Assembly: GCA_009760855.2 (NCBI GenBank)
Contig: WPIO01000010.1
Span: forward strand, 5,685,501-5,749,500
From: Cristatella mucedo
Lineage: Eukaryota > Bryozoa > Phylactolaemata > Cristatellidae
Length of the DNA: 64,000 nucleotides
Direction of reading: 5' to 3'
The position numbers and the translations under genes were made by a program. Below, piece after piece: positions 1-31,409 of this stretch (position 1 is its first letter; each line of letters begins with the position of its first letter). The notes under the pieces were generated by a model that did not search any database, was not told where the DNA came from, and was given only the letters and a program-made list of their open reading frames with translations.

Positions 1-559
1 ATCGGGTCTCTTTTATCTGCTCACGACCACGCTGTGCCTCTGTGAAGCGCCACAAGAACAGCCTCCGACGGAGCCACTGTGGTACAACACCAGTAGACCA
101 AAACAAACCGTAAATAGGTGGCCACAGTACCCGTGGCTCATGGGGCCAAGCCGCAATCTGACCGGTGTTCCAAATTCCTTCCACTAAGCTGTAGGGTCTA
201 CACCGTTGCTTTCTGATTCGAGGTCTACAACTGGCTCTTTTTCAGGCAATCAATCAGACAATCAATACTTAGTCTAGGAGGTGGGCTTGTCACAAAGTGG
301 CAGCAACCTCAGCATACACTTGCTTACAAGTCAATTGCACCTCTGTGAGCACTTGACCATGATAACACCTCCCAATAAACCTTATAGAGTACCCGTAATG
401 ATAGCGACAGTAAAACATTTAGTTTATAATAAAATCTTTCTCCTTCTACTTTATATATATTGGATAGAGAGCATATTAATTGGCTATGGATGTCGTGCCT
501 TACCAGCTTTCATGAGAACACAAGACATTTCCCAAGAACAGAGTAGATGCTTGAGTATC
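1..559. other. Unassigned edge sequence
   Basis: Only short frames and no recognised repeat family or splice-bounded homology were seen. Confidence 0.4.
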
Positions 560-699
560 AATTGAGACTTTGGCTTCTCTTTCAAATGTCACCAAATCTG
601 GAGATTTCATGATGTCAGCGGGGAGTAAGTTCCAGGCTTTTGGGGCACACCAACTAAAGGTGCAGCCTCGTAAGGATGTAAAGTTGGTAGAGGTAGCAG

Positions 700-842
700 C
701 GGTTTGGTCCAGCCCAGGGGTTAAGGTGCTCGCCCTGTTCAAGTTCTGATCAAGGTTGTGGGCTCGAGCCCCGTGGCATATGTGAAGCGCCTATAGAAAT
801 TAAAAATATTGAATATAGATTAAGTTGTCTGTGATGCACATG

Positions 843-846
<4 letters not shown>
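700..846 (+). mobile_element. SINE A copy, diverged
   Basis: The head ggtttggtccagcc..ggggttaaggtgctcgcc, box-B-like gggctcgagcccc and the tail gcatatgtgaagcgccta are present, then ..tgcacatgaattatatat. It has small insertions compared with the other copies and runs into (TA)n. Confidence 0.75.
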
Positions 847-878
<32 letters not shown>

Positions 879-938
879 CTCGATATATATATTTATATAT
901 GACAGATATATGATAGATACATATATGACTCGACTATC

Positions 939-982
<44 letters not shown>

Positions 983-1012
983 CAGATATATGATATATAT
1001 ATATATATACAC
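846..1012. repeat. (TA)n-rich tracts
   Basis: TA runs at 846-876, about 940-980 and 990-1008 alternate with tgactcgatatat / gacagatatatgata units. They lie at the end of the SINE A copy. Confidence 0.9.
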
Positions 1013-1334
1013 ACTAGTCGAGTTAGATGAGCACGTACGATGTGAGTGAAGTATGCATATACAGGATGTCACGAATGCAAGGCCGAGCTTGGCTGTGGTA
1101 TCCTTATCCAAGCAGGTTCGAATTTAGGCAATGGCATAGAGCTGAAAGAAGCAAGACTACAACATAGCTGGTTTGACCATCCGATGAAATACCACTTTGG
1201 AACTGACATCTAGATTGCTTGGAGACGCTACACGAGATTGCTAGCTGTTTTAAGCTATTGGATTTTGAATTAACGCCAGCTTTTCACGTAACGAATAATT
1301 TGCTTACTTCATTATTCAACCGATCATCCAGTCT

Positions 1335-2152
1335 TTCTCGAGTGCTTCTCATATCACCCGGGCATCACTGGCACTGCCTTGCAATGGTATAAATCGCATC
1401 TCAGTGGGAGACTTCAGAGTATCGATGTGAGCAGACAAAAACCACCCGAGGAATAGATACTGTTGTATGACAGCGTCTCCAGCGGCGGCTGTTCTAGTGG
1501 AAGTCTTACGGAAATACGGCCGGTAAATGAGACTCTCTTTTATCCCTTTCAACGGGCACATGTATGAGAGCTCGATCAATCGCAGCAGACGACACGAAAT
1601 ATAGCCTACATTAGTGGCCCGACGCTGCCCTGCTTCAATGGCTTAACTATTGGCCACAGGTGAGGCATGTGCATTAGTGTCAGGCGCTTCGCTAATTACA
1701 GCAGAAGCCGTAGACAAACAAACATGCTACTTCCAAATTGGTCCGTGCAATCATCGAATCCCGTCTCGACTTCTGCAACTGGTTTACCGGCTTGTGCAAT
1801 CAGGCACTTACTGTTGGTGCAAAACTCTGCAGCTAGGCTTGTCTGTCGTGAGTGGCTCAGTTGCCACATCAGACCACTTTTAGCGGACTTGTGCTGCTCC
1901 CCACTAAAGCAGTGCATCTACTTCAAGATTTCGTCATTGACTTTTAGGACCTTTCATTCTTTGGCTCCAGCCTACTTATCAGAACTACTCTCCCACCTGG
2001 CTAGGCATCAGGCTTTTCTGAATCAAATCGTTCACTTACACCACGCACAAACCTCAAACCTTTTGGAGACCATGCCTTTAGTGCTCTCAAAGCTCGGAAC
2101 TCACTTCTGACTGACGTCACGACATCCCTAGACTTGATAACATTTAAAAATG
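1335..2152 (+). mobile_element. LINE A fragments (1335-1456 and about 1700-2152)
   Basis: The plus strand carries the [19 protein letters not shown]-type segment at 1335-1456. After about 250 unrelated bases comes the C-terminal QLVYRLVQSG / [20 protein letters not shown] region with frameshifts. It breaks off in ..catttaaaaa at 2152, where a possible LTR begins. Confidence 0.65.
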
Positions 2153-3345
2153 TAACGCCGTAGGCTCGGCGGAGGAGGCGTAATCTGCCGCTTACCAAGC
2201 GGCGTAGCCTACTGCGATTCGGAGCGTGTCTACGCGAAATAAGATTTGGCCACGCGAAAGAGCATTTCTGGTGCCACCCTACTTACCGTTACTAAGGGTT
2301 CATGAGTTCATGGCATGAATTGGAAAGAGATACACACGCGAATAGGGGATTTTACTGAACTTTATTCGCAACCGCACAATGTTGCTGCCCGTCTAGTTCA
2401 GTTTATCCTCTCACTACTCGCAGGCTCTCAATAGCACGAGCACTCTTGCTGGGCAAATACGTCCCGGCACTTACACCGCCTACGTCTCAGCGTCTACAGT
2501 GGGGAGCGACCCAAATAGGCAGGGTGCCCGAACAACAGGAACCTAGACCCTGACCTCAGAACTAGGCTTCCGCCATATCCTTCGCAAAAAGGCAGGAATA
2601 CCTCGGACCCTAACTCTTGGCTGGAGAAATAGGGCTCCGCTTCTAAAGTAAAGGCAGGAAAACCTCCAACATTCGCATAAAGGCTGTAATACTGGGAGCC
2701 GTTTCACCAACTAAGGAATACCTCCTCATCACCGCATCTGACTATTTCTAGTCCGCAGCGGCAAATCCCTACGCTGGAACCACGAGGGCGTACACACAAA
2801 ATGCTTGCCACGGGCGCTATATATTCGGTCGCGTCCGCCGAATTTTTCTTGCTCTGACTCACTCTGTTGCGCACATCGCCGGCTGACAGCCTGCCCTCCA
2901 ACATCGCTTTCAGAGAAAACAAGTCGTGCAACTACCGGCGATGGCGTCGAAACATAGCCAAAGACGAAAAAATCGCCCCCGAGCGAGCGTCGCCCTACTC
3001 TTTACACAACTAGCCGGGTCAATGCGATTGACAGGCCAGCTGACGTCAATCAGCCTGCTAGTCCTACCACGACCTCGGAGTCCTCTTGCTCACAGCTCGA
3101 GACCGCAGGTGCTTTTCAGCCGCCTCTCTCGCCTTCACGGAAACCCGTCCAGTAACTCTTGGACGCCTGGCGATGACAGCGACATTAGGCGAGGGCTGCC
3201 CTCTTCTTAAATTGCTAGCCGAGACTATAGGGTTAATAGGCCAGCCGAAATCTACCACCTCGCGATCCTGCTACGACGGCTGCCTCCTCTTGCTCAATGC
3301 TCTAGGGCTGAGGTGTTTTGTTCCTGTCTGACACACGGTAATTAA
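2150..3345 (+). mobile_element. Possible LTR retrotransposon: solo 5' LTR and leader
   Basis: TGTAACGCCG at 2150 to CGTCTACA at about 2499 has TG...CA ends and is followed at once by gtggggagcgaccc, a plausible primer-binding-site position. It interrupts LINE A right after catttaaaaa. The following GC-rich 800 bp holds imperfect repeats (aaaggcaggaa.acctc) and short ORFs (ATG at 2941) without recognised gag or pol motifs. No second LTR was found. Confidence 0.35.
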
Positions 3346-4961
3346 ACTTCGAGTTTGACTTCGGCCATAGAATAGAGGTCTTCGACGAGATCTCGACAAC
3401 TAGCATAATAAATGAACAATCGAATTGTGTCCAATAATTATGGGACACGAAGGGCAAGCGATTGTTATGGCTGGCACTTCAGCATCACGCATGACATCGA
3501 GTCGTCTCTGAATAAGAAAGCTTTGAAACTCCTTTTAAAGAAATGCTCACGAAACTTGTAATAAAAGTTCTAGAGCTCTAACCACGTTTTGGAAAAGGTG
3601 TTATATTTACGAGCATAGGCCGAGAGACTTAATTCGTGCAGACAACCAGACATTCGCTCTAAATAATTCGGCTGACATGGTGCACGAAGAAACCCTAATG
3701 GGAATACAGACTGGTGTCTTTACATGACTACCTGCTACCAACAAGCTGGATTTAATACGAACTCACTTAGCAGTCAAGAGTAAACATATATGCGAGATCA
3801 TAAACAGCGAGCATTATTTATAAGACCAACTTCTTAAGGCTACATTAAATGTCCTCTTTTTTCGAGATTTACACAGAAGCAAGATTGAACTCAAATGTCA
3901 AATTTCACGTTGATCAGTCAATGATTGGCCGAGTTATGGAACGTACAAAGCACTGTACATGAAGCTGTATGAGAGTCACCAGCCGGTCCCTCAATAAGGT
4001 GCAGACAGCACTCACCTCGATATACCATGAGCAAACAAGTTAGGACATGGGTCGCTTATGATGCAGAGATCAGTACATTTATTATTTGTAGATATGTTGT
4101 TCTTGGTATACTTCCAGGTTAGACATGCTTTGCCGAATCTTATTTTGTAATGCTTTCCTTTTATGTGGAAATCGTCAACACTTCAGATCTCATTTCAGCA
4201 TGTTTGTCTTTTGAAATGTACCCTAAACAATCATTGAACTGCTGGACCAGTCTTCAGCATTTTCTTGAATTTAACCTTAACATCCACTGGAAAGGAAGCA
4301 GGCTAGCGATAACAAGTACAGGCTCAGCATATACTGAATGTAAGCACGTCAAGAACAATAAACATGGACAGAGCAAACGCTGTGATGAACAAGTAGGTTA
4401 ACTATATACATACCAGTACAGAATCTGCTACTTACCAACAGATCATGTAACAGCCACCATTTTATCTCTATGGACGTAAAGCTAAATGTTGATTAAATGA
4501 TGGAAAATGTATTCAAGTAAAGAAGGCTAGCAGTTCAATACAATTGCATCCTGTTGCCCATTGAAAACAATGAACAAACGCGGAACGGTCAGCTGTGTTG
4601 GTGCTTTTGCGCTTGACATCATAACACAGCATGTCAAAAAGATGTGCCAGCACTGGATCACGGCTTGCAGAAAAAGACTGGCATGGCGACGAGTTGACAG
4701 CATCCATGCCATAGGCCTGTAAATGCGCTTATACGTAGAAAAACGCAACCTATATGTGAAAAAAATCATCTCACAAGCATGCAGCAGGAATGAACATGTC
4801 AATCGACGAGTTAGCCGTGCCACGTCGGTGTGCAGCCATTCACGGATCGGGGAATGTTAGCAACTGGAATGTTTTTTTTTCTTTCTCCACGGAATGCACT
4901 CATCGGCACAGCAATTAATAGCTCTTCAGGGGTTGTGGGACGCACGAGCGGCTGGCTGCCC
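3346..4961. other. Region downstream of the transferrin-like stop codon
   Basis: It should contain the 3' UTR of the transferrin-like gene (minus strand). Apart from an AATAAA on the minus strand at 4083-4078, nothing was recognised. The frames at 4150-4401 and 4513-4823 are short and without family resemblance. Confidence 0.4.
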
Positions 4962-24157
<19,196 letters not shown>

Positions 24158-24440
24158 CTTCCGGTTTGAACGCTGCGCCGCCGCCAGCTAATGCTAGCCT
24201 GGAGCTTCATGATAGCTAGCCTGTTGTTTGTGGCTTAAGGATTTTTCAGTTTCAAAGAAAGGGCCTGCAAGGCAGCGCAGGATTGCGCTGACGTACGAGG
24301 GCTAGTTTCTTCCAGAATCCATGGGTGCACTGTGCGCCGGCAATGCTGCGGCCGGACGGAGTCCAGCAGAGCTACGACGCACCTCAGCTCGGCTTAACTT
24401 TTGGGCTGTTGCGTGTAGGAGCGCAATTTAAAGAGCGGCT
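24158..24440. promoter_or_regulatory. GC/CpG-rich segment upstream of the transferrin-like start codon
   Basis: The sequence upstream of the start codon is visibly CpG-rich, with runs such as GCGCCGCCGCC and GCGGCCGGACGG and a TGACGT half-site near 24291, unlike the AT-rich DNA beyond 24480. It probably includes 5' UTR and promoter. A short plus-strand ORF begins at ATG 24321, so the promoter could be bidirectional. No TATA box was identified. Confidence 0.3.
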
Positions 24441-25032
24441 TCGGCACGCAGACTTAGAAATTAGCTGCTAACTTTAAGCTGCGTAGCAGCAGGAGAAGTC
24501 GGTAGAATACAGTAACGCAGGTCGGAATTATTGTAATTGTAATTGGGGCTGCTGGTATTGCGATTCATGAATTATACTAATTAAGTTCTGCATGCATCGT
24601 ATTTTATGGCTCACTGAAACAAGGATTTTAAAACGTTGGCGTGCTAGATAGGCTGTATTATAATTTCTGAGATATTCGTGGTTGCGGGAATCAATGACTG
24701 GGAACCAGTTATGTCGTTATCTATGGCTAGACGGCTTACAAGTCCTAGTCGCGTGCTAGTCAGTTAGTTATGGTACTTGCTTTAGCGCCAGTCAGTTGAT
24801 CTGTGTGCTTTGACCATCGAATGAGAGTCTTTTGCTCTGGCTGATAGCGGATACCTGCAGCCCTCAGTAGCTGTCTAATAGGCTGCTCTACGTCATGGAT
24901 ATGGAGTTTGTATCGCAACCGTGCATGCGTCATGGCTGGCATGAGTGTATTATAAGGTTAAATGAATTGGCTGGCCTCTTTCAACCATAGGAAGAGCTGG
25001 CTTCTTCTTTGTGGCTTGATACAGGCTCAGCG

Positions 25033-25231
25033 CTCACCCTAGGCGGCTAACGCTTTGGGAGGTGCTGTCACTGGGATCGCACAGTCGAGGTCGCAGACGC
25101 TACGATTACATCCGTTTAACCGCAGCTAGCGAAGCAGGGGATAACAATCAAGGGCGAGGAGGCCACAATCAGGATTTTGACACAGAGGGGATACATCCTG
25201 ACATTGAATGATTGCACAAGGTCAAGATGTC
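25033..25231 (+). CDS. Possible plus-strand last exon (weak)
   Basis: After an acceptor-like gatacag| the plus strand is open to TGA at about 25229. It reads LSAHPRRLTLWEVLSLGSHS, RGRRRYDYIRLTAASEAGDN and HPDIE at the end. A short ORF beginning MGALCAGNAAAGRSPAELRR at 24321 lies upstream on the same strand. No family was recognised and no splice chain joins them, so this is a candidate only. Confidence 0.2.
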
Positions 25232-25906
25232 CACTCCGAAAATGTATTAGGACAGGCTCAGTGGATTTTTTAACCACTTAGCTAGCATATTAAAATTTTG
25301 ACTGTTTAAGGGTTCAGTTCTTGACCTAGGGGTGAGATGCTGGCTCTTCGAGAATCAGGTTGTGAGTGTCCCGGGGCAGGCACATTCCTTTCTTAGAAAC
25401 ACAAGCAGTCCATAGCCGCCAGAGGTTTCTCCTGTTTAATGCATCTACCTATGTAATTTCGTATGCGAGGAAGTGAGTAAGTCCTATTAATGCAAGACGC
25501 TGATTAGCACACTTGTTTTGTGACTATTGAGATATTTACAGTGCTACAACGATAGTGCTTGTCTTATGAGTGGCACGGCAAAAATGTAGTGAGAGATATC
25601 AGTGATGGAGCCAGGGGCCACGACAGCGAGGCAGCAACTCGGGCCGCCCCTATTCCTACGCTCCCTCAACCAAGAAGACCGGTGCCAAGGGGAAAATTGT
25701 CCTACTTCCACTTTATGAACAACCGCCGAGTTCGCGTCGCATAAACACTGTTGCTCGCTCGACGTTGCTCCTTCGAAAGAAATAGGAGCAGGAGCCATCA
25801 CGACAGTGTGCTCACATTTTTCATTACTTGCGGGTCTTGCCCCCATCGTGCCTGTTGATCGTATGTATTCTGTTAATGAAATCTAAGCGTAAAGTGTAAG
25901 CCTGAC

Positions 25907-26215
25907 CTCTCGTGTAAAAGCCCCAGCAAAGCTGCCGGATTGTCATCGATATGTATCTGCTTGTCGTCTGATCTGTCTGCCATTTCTTTCAGTGCAAAGG
26001 AGCAGAACTCTTGAAGGCACTTCTGACTGCAGTCTGGCCTCTGCTCCCATCCATTTTCTTTAGAGAAGTCGATCGAGGCTGTGCTTCATCCGTCCGCAGC
26101 ACGAGTACTTACCTGTATAAACCAACTCCAAATAGTTTGTGCTGACTTAAAACCTGTAACGTCCTTCAAGATATTTTCCGTGGTTTCTATTGATGAAGTG
26201 GTTACCATAACCAAA
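25907..26215 (-). CDS. Two possible unassigned exons (weak)
   Basis: The segment 26215-26113 is flanked by tttttattag| and ATACAG|GTAAGT and is open in one frame (LVMVTTSSIETTENILKDVT). Closer to the transferrin start, an open stretch to 25907 reads ENGWEQRPDCSQKCLQEFCS and ends GAGAG|GTCAGG. The two do not join in phase with the obvious acceptors, and neither matches a family I know. Confidence 0.2.
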
Positions 26216-26529
26216 CTAATAAAAAGAGCTTGTCACATGCGGACCAAATACCAACATACTAATATACCAATCTTCTTTTGGTCTTCATCAGTGGACATAA
26301 TTAGCCTTGCCGCCACTTTGGTTTTATGCTATACTTTATGAAGAGGCTGTTCGAAAGTTTTCTTATCGGCCACTGCTCGACCCCTACTTAATATCCCCTT
26401 TTCGGATTCTGAGATCCCGGAAAATTATTGTTGAGTCTCGTAACTATTTTTTCTGAAGTATTCTCTTATAGATAGTCACTAAGTGGCTTTTTGAACACTG
26501 TGACAAAGAATCAGCATTTATTCGGGTGT

Positions 26530-28235
26530 ATAACGATCTTTTTAGAAATTTAACTTAGGTAGAGTCTCTTTGCTTGTTTTGCTTGATCTTTCACCAGCTT
26601 TAGATTCTATCGACCATAAAGTCCTTCTTGAGTGCCTCTCGTGTCGCCTGTACATCACTGGCGCTGAATCGCGATGGTACAGGGTCTATCTCAGTGGGAG
26701 ACTCCAGAATATTGATGTGAATGGAAAAAAATTATTCGAGGAACCTCTGAAATATGGGTTACCTCAGGGATTTGTGCTTGGTCCCGTTCTTTTTACGGTT
26801 TATACTCTCCCTCTAGCTGATGTGATTGCCAGGCACAACCTTGGCTTCCACTTCTATGCAGATGACACTCAGTTGTACCTGTGTTTTGATCCACCACAAC
26901 CCTACAGCTCTTCGAATTTTTCTAACTCTCTTGCTGCGTGTATTGATGACATCCGCACTTGGATAGAAGCAATCTTTCTTAACAATAATAATAATAATAA
27001 TGCACTTGATAAAGCACCCTTAGAGAACTTAATCTCTCTCTAGGTGCTTTACATTTGCTGCAAAGGGAAATGGTAACTTTCTTTCGTTGGCAGTAGAAAC
27101 GTTTGCTCAGTTGGGCCCGACGTTGAGATATTCACTTCACCGATTCTGGAGCAATGATTAGATCTCTCAGGCTGCTAAGATTCTTTTAGATAAAACCTAT
27201 TCAGACACACCTGTGTTTCTTACTTCTTTGACTGTCTTCCTTTCTCAACTATGTTCTCACTTTCTGTATGTATGTATTCTTAAATTGAAGGACGAAAGAA
27301 AACTTACAAGTTATGGGAAGACCAAGTGTGATGCAGAAGTTGGAAAGGTTAACGCTCACAATTGGCTCTGCCAGAAAATCTTCTGTCGAATCTTCGCGAA
27401 ATCTAGGTATCCTGTATTATTGTGACCTTTCATTAGACGACCACATCAGCTCCCAGTCAAGTCGGCCAACTTTCAGCTACATAACATTGCTAAGAATTTG
27501 GAATCGCTTAGAAAGGGATACTACATCTAAACTGGTCCATCCATTTGTGACATCCCCTCTCGGCTTCTGTTTCTCGCTGCTTGCTGGTCTACCGACGTGG
27601 TCAATCAGGCGCTTACAGCTGATGCAAAACTTTGTAGCTAAGCTTGTCTGTCATTAGGGTCGCAGTTGCCACATCATCTCACTTCTCGCCGACCTGCCCA
27701 GTCAAAAAAATGTATCGACTTCAAGGTTTTATCACCCACTTTTAAGTTCCGTCATTCTTTGGCACTACGCTACCTATAGATCTACTCCACTACTAGACTA
27801 AGCAGCAGACCACTCGCCTTTCTGAATCTAATCGTTTAGCTACACCTCGTATGAGCCGCAAATCCTTTGGAGACCGTGCCTTTAGTTCGTATGCTTCCAA
27901 TGCCTGGAACTCACTTCCGATATTTGTCACACATCCCATGATTTGAAGAAATTTAAAAAGAAGCTAAACAAGTTATCTCTTTATCACGGCATTTGGTGCA
28001 CCCATCTTATTCCTCCTTTGTCTGCTTATGCGTGCTGACACTGTGCATGCTGGCACTAACCATATTTGCATGCTGACCCTGTGCATGTCACCTCTAACCA
28101 CGTTATGCTTTTGGTCATTAAGCATGCTACCACTAACCGTTCGACCACGCTTCAATTGCAGCACGTGTATAGTGCCTAGAAAAGAGATTGAGTTCTCTGA
28201 GGGCGCTATGCAAATGCATTATTATTCTTGTTATT
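26530..28235 (+). mobile_element. LINE A copy carrying a nested LINE A tail
   Basis: The plus strand encodes [38 protein letters not shown] and [14 protein letters not shown] (YADD catalytic box). It is interrupted at 26983-27283, then continues through the C-terminus to the (ATT)n tail near 28235. Confidence 0.85.
26983..27283 (-). mobile_element. Nested 5'-truncated LINE A insertion
   Basis: A minus-oriented LINE A 3' end ((AAT)n then gcacttgataaagcaccctt) lies inside the plus-oriented copy. TTCTTAA flanks it on both sides (26976-26982 and 27277-27283), a 7-bp target-site duplication. About 200 bp at its 5' side are not recognisable as LINE A. Confidence 0.65.
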
Positions 28236-28859
28236 ATTACGATTCATTTGGAAAAAGTCCCGTCGGAGCGCAAGTGACACTACTCAAATAAAACTGCTCT
28301 ACTTCGTGTGACCGACGATAATATGGTTGCAAAGCTGGTGGCAAAATAATAGCCTTGAGCATGCTGGACCTTTCAGCCGAATTTGAAAGCCGCGATCGCA
28401 ATAATTGCAGTTGAACGATAGAGAGCGACAATTGACCGAGCCGATGAAGCTCTAACACGGATCAAATCACACTTGCACCGTTGCGACTGGTCAGTGTCTT
28501 GTGGCGATCTAGTCTCATTTAGCAGACCAGTCACCTGTGGAGTTTGCTAGAGCACGTTTCGGCCCTTTGCTAGTCCGTAAGGAGCCCATCGAAAAAGTGC
28601 TACGTTTCATGCCTTCGACTCATATTTTCACGCTGACGATACCCTACGCAACTATGCATGTTATGTATACCATCGGTATCGGACAAAACGACTACTAAAA
28701 CAAATGCCTGCCTTGGAGACTGAGTACCGTGGATGTCGGCCAATGTGATGTAACTAAATTAGACAAAGACCAACTCGCTGCCGTAGGCTAACTAAAGTCT
28801 ACCGCTGGGCTAAGACAGACACATTGCTCTTCCAATCGGCGGTCACATGCTGATCATCA

Positions 28860-29435
28860 TGTGCTTGTAATTAACAAATTAACATGTCCTTATTGATGAC
28901 AGCTTGACATTTAAAAAATAATTCATTCACAAGACTACTTCCGCACCAGGTCATCACATTTGATCCCTGCCCAATATTAGGGACTACTTAACAGAGTGGC
29001 TGAACAAAGATCTTACTAATTCCTATGCTACGCGTAGAGTGGACTATTATAATCAAGTTCTGGCTCGGTTGGTTACCGAACGAAGCCATTAAGTCAACAC
29101 AGCTGGGAATTATCACGACTGATTGATTGGTAACAGAATCAAATACGGTAAAGCATGAAAGTCAGATTTGTTGCTCCAGTTTAAGCCTTCTCATGCCGTC
29201 AGGTTCTCGACGGACAATATTCCCTTCTTTGGCTAATAAATTTAGCGACTGAAGTTTTTTTATTCAGGTCCTATAATGCAGCATTTAATTCTTAAATTCT
29301 TGGGCAAGATCTTCCGACATTATGCTCTTCCAGCCGTTCTGTGCAGCTATTCCATGCTACCCACTTGCTCGACTGCCCCCTAAACTCAGCTACGATTCTC
29401 ACTTTTCTTTGCTGCGTGAGGTAGACTGTTTGATG
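28860..29435 (+). mobile_element. LINE B fragment, degenerate
   Basis: It reads DDSLTFKK, FIHKTTSA and RVDYYNQVLARLVTE, the DSxLxFKxHIxKT...SRxDYCNSLL block of non-LTR reverse transcriptases, and resembles the LINE B copy at 60.1-60.3 kb. It then runs into the LINE B 3' part (ctttgctgcgtgaggtaga). Confidence 0.6.
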
Positions 29436-30534
29436 GCGTTTGCACAGCCAGAGCTTCGTGGTTTTCGAACCACATACAGAGAAAATTTCAGCATTACACC
29501 AACATGTTCTCATGTTTTGTTATACTTAGACAGAAGAGGCACACAGCAAACCTTCCGTGAAGCCTGAGACTACTTACAGTCCTCCTTCAGCCAAGGACCT
29601 ACAGAGTACTGACTACTACTAACATATTGTATAGCCAAACACGTAACAGGCATAGCAAAAAGACTAAGTACTCGTCAAGTATTTATTAACGGAAAAACAC
29701 AAAAGCCATGCTTCCAATGCAAATCAATCCCCTGCCTATAGCTAGCGGTACGTTGAGCCTGCAGGGAGTCATCGTATTTCAGAAATTTTAGAATTTAAAA
29801 TTAATCATTCCGAAGTCACGCTGATTTAGGAGTATGCTATTTTTACAAAGTGCGTCTAGAACAAGTTAAATACAGTTATTGAAACCCTAAGCTCTGCGGT
29901 CCTAGTGATGGATACCATCATTAGTGTCGCAGCGTCTGAGTTAGCGGTTAATCAGTGTTGCCCAAACCCCATTCTTTGGATGTAAAGTTCCAGACTGACC
30001 AAGAACGAACGGATGCGAATTATCCAGACGGTACTCAAAGCGCTGCAGAAACTTTGCCAAGAAAATCTTCATCTCAATCTAAAATCAGGAATAAAAGAAT
30101 GATTCCTTCGCCATCAGTAAATCTACGGCACTTGAAAAAAAGAGCTTGCGAAAAAAATACAACGATCATGAGGATTTGTGAAGTAATACCAAACTTATGG
30201 GCGAAAATTAACTAGCAAAGCACGTGTACAAAAAAGGTTGGAAAGAAAGAGCCAAAGTCTAATGCAGGAGCACTGAAACATTTCACACAATTTTTTTAGG
30301 GATTTAATACTTATAATAATAATAACACATCTGTGTAGGGGCTTAAGACTATTTTTGTAAGTATTTTACACACACAGCAAGGAAGATAAACAGTACTGAT
30401 ATTTCTCCAGCTGCCAAACAAATCGGTAGGCAGCAGTTTGCAGGTGGAAAACAGACTGGGACTTTAGTGTAGTAGAAAAATCCACCGGTGAGGCAACTAA
30501 ATGGTCAGATCCCTGACAGGGCGTTGAAGTTGAG

Positions 30535-30623
<89 letters not shown>

Positions 30624-31029
30624 AACTAGAATTGAAGAATTGAAGTAAGAAAGTGATTAATTAGGTAAACAGGCTCTTGGAGGAAGTTTGGGCAAGCACT
30701 CAGGCTGAGAGTTTAGCTAGCACACCACTCAGGCATTTGGCTTATACTTCAAGAGGTCACGGGTTTATTCTCAGTACACCAGGTACTATAGTGCCGATAA
30801 TGGGGCTGCAGAATAATCATAATAATACCAAGTCTTTTTTTCTAGTGCTTCTTAATGAAAGCCGAATCTAAATACGCAGGCATTCCCATTCGCTGCAAGG
30901 GAAGCAATAACCCATAACCAATTAATTTATGGCTAGCATGTAAAAGCACAAAGGCACACGGCTTAGAAAAGAATGCAGAGGCGAACAGCAATGCGTTCAG
31001 GATCTCTGGTTGATAGAACCTCTAGTTAG
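29436..31029. other. Intergenic or P450 3' region
   Basis: It holds the (GA)n tract and an unrecognised plus-strand frame at 29955-30215 rich in Lys and Ser. The missing last P450 exon could lie here or between 24.4 and 28.8 kb; I could not identify it. Confidence 0.35.
30540..30617. repeat. (GA)n microsatellite
   Basis: About 38 AG units lie in the stretch between the last recognised CYP46A-like exon and the transferrin-like gene. Confidence 0.97.
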
Positions 31030-31400
31030 TAGCAAAACCTGAATCATGCACGGGCATTCGTGCAAAGCACCCAGGAAAAACAAAAGTTCATCGGAGTTCA
31101 AGTAAAGCTGGGTGAAACAGACGTTTCTTTAGCCGAGGCTTAAATGAAGCAAAGTCATTTGCAGGTAGTGATCTAAGGTAGAGGAGAGTTGCAGAATTTC
31201 CACGCAAAATAAAGTTTGTAATTTATACCGAGTAATGGCGAGGCAGATGAAAGCCGAAGACGCGTAATAAGCCTATGGACGACCAGCACGTAAGCATCTC
31301 GCCTGTGCACCTCTAGTTCTGCATTGCAACGGAATAGGTCCTTGATCAGAGGGATGCTTAGCGCTTGGATAACAATGGCCGCCGGTCATCTGATACACTT
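31030..31400 (-). mobile_element. Probable non-LTR fragment of a third family
   Basis: The minus strand gives LRSLPANDFASFKPRLKKRL, the usual RNSLPxxLRxxxSxxxFKxxLKxxL end of a non-LTR reverse transcriptase, with a frameshift from the preceding LFRCNAELEVHRRDAYVL stretch. Confidence 0.45.
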
Positions 31401-31409
31401 TTAAGGTAA

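Larger units (their letters stand above)
560..1310 (-). mobile_element. LINE A fragments (565-695 and about 1068-1310)
   Basis: The minus-strand translation gives CAPKAWNLLPADIMKSPDLV and, further on, fragments of the LINE A reverse-transcriptase C-terminus (DKDTTAKLGLAFVTS). A SINE A copy and (TA)n separate the pieces. Both are degenerate. Confidence 0.6.

Noticed and set aside
28290-28480. Candidate last exon of the P450
   Set aside because: Frames on the minus strand show FQIRL-like sequence but no acceptor in phase 0 and no C-terminal P450 pattern.
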